Shown here one piece after another: positions 12,228 to 12,228 of a DNA stretch of 12,228 nt. The notes under the pieces were generated by a model. That model was given only the letters and a program-made list of their open reading frames with translations. It was not told the origin of the DNA and ran no database searches. The DNA is taken from NCBI GenBank assembly GCA_945903615.1, contig CAMDOL010000039.1, positions 1-12,228 on the forward strand, written 5' to 3'. Position 1 is the stretch's first letter. Each line of letters opens with the position of its first letter. Position numbers and translations under genes: made by a program. The DNA comes from Rickettsia typhi. GTDB taxonomy: Bacteria; Pseudomonadota; Alphaproteobacteria; Rickettsiales; UBA1997.

Positions 12228-12228
12228 T

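Larger units (their letters stand above)
12025..12228. other. Gene-free end of the window with repeats
   Basis: No ORF of note is present. The stretch holds a weak AT-only stem-loop after rpoD, a possible repeat E copy, repeat C with its hairpin, repeat D and a TATAAT box at the very edge. Confidence 0.6.

Noticed and set aside
1..12228. tRNA, rRNA or riboswitch genes
   Set aside because: I looked through the intergenic spaces for cloverleaf arms, GGTTCRA-type T-loops in context, or known riboswitch cores and saw none; the GTTC strings found belong to palindrome B.

Overview
The window is AT-rich, gene-dense bacterial DNA. It carries conserved housekeeping genes separated by short intergenic spaces packed with small palindromic repeats. 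The gene content (AFG1/ZapE-type ATPase, YebC, YmdB/TIGR00282-type phosphoesterase, YhdP/AsmA-like protein, and dnaG followed by a sigma-70 rpoD) suits an alphaproteobacterium. The low GC, the many repeats and a repeat apparently inserted in frame inside a protein gene point to a Rickettsiales-like or other host-associated lineage. This assignment is inferred from gene content and base composition; nothing in the window proves it.

Layout. At 1-532 are the tail of one Gly/His/Met-rich protein and one complete small Gly-rich protein of unknown function, both on the plus strand. At 535-3933 a minus-strand block reads, in transcription order, ymdB-like phosphoesterase, yebC, a small GIY-YIG nuclease and zapE. 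The nuclease gene sits between two inverted copies of a palindromic 'PERSEG/RCAQDD' type repeat, with an 18-bp tandem array at its 3' end. At 3934-4210 a divergent intergenic region holds a near-perfect 171-bp palindrome (family B) and a 32-bp repeat (family C). At 4211-7096 is a large envelope protein of the AsmA/YhdP type, followed directly by a shorter copy of palindrome B and a family D repeat. At 7289-9148 is DNA primase. At 9281-12024 is a lysine/alanine-repeat, histone H1-like ORF and then the primary sigma factor gene. The last 200 bases carry further copies of repeats C and D and no gene.

The most interesting point is the H1-like/rpoD junction. The H1-like ORF ends in a run of nine A's read in phase as A AAA AAG, immediately followed by TAG. 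The -1 frame then stays open, with the same lysine-rich composition, straight into RpoD. RpoD has no ATG before position 9880 and no visible ribosome binding site. The two ORFs may therefore be one 914-residue gene, a sigma factor with a histone-like tail. It could be expressed by poly(A) slippage or -1 frameshifting, recently broken, or split by a homopolymer sequencing error.

Functionally, primase and the sigma factor form the familiar macromolecular-synthesis pair. ZapE (division), YhdP-like (outer-membrane lipid transport), YebC (translation or transcription factor) and YmdB are general cell-maintenance functions. At least four repeat families appear in and between these genes.
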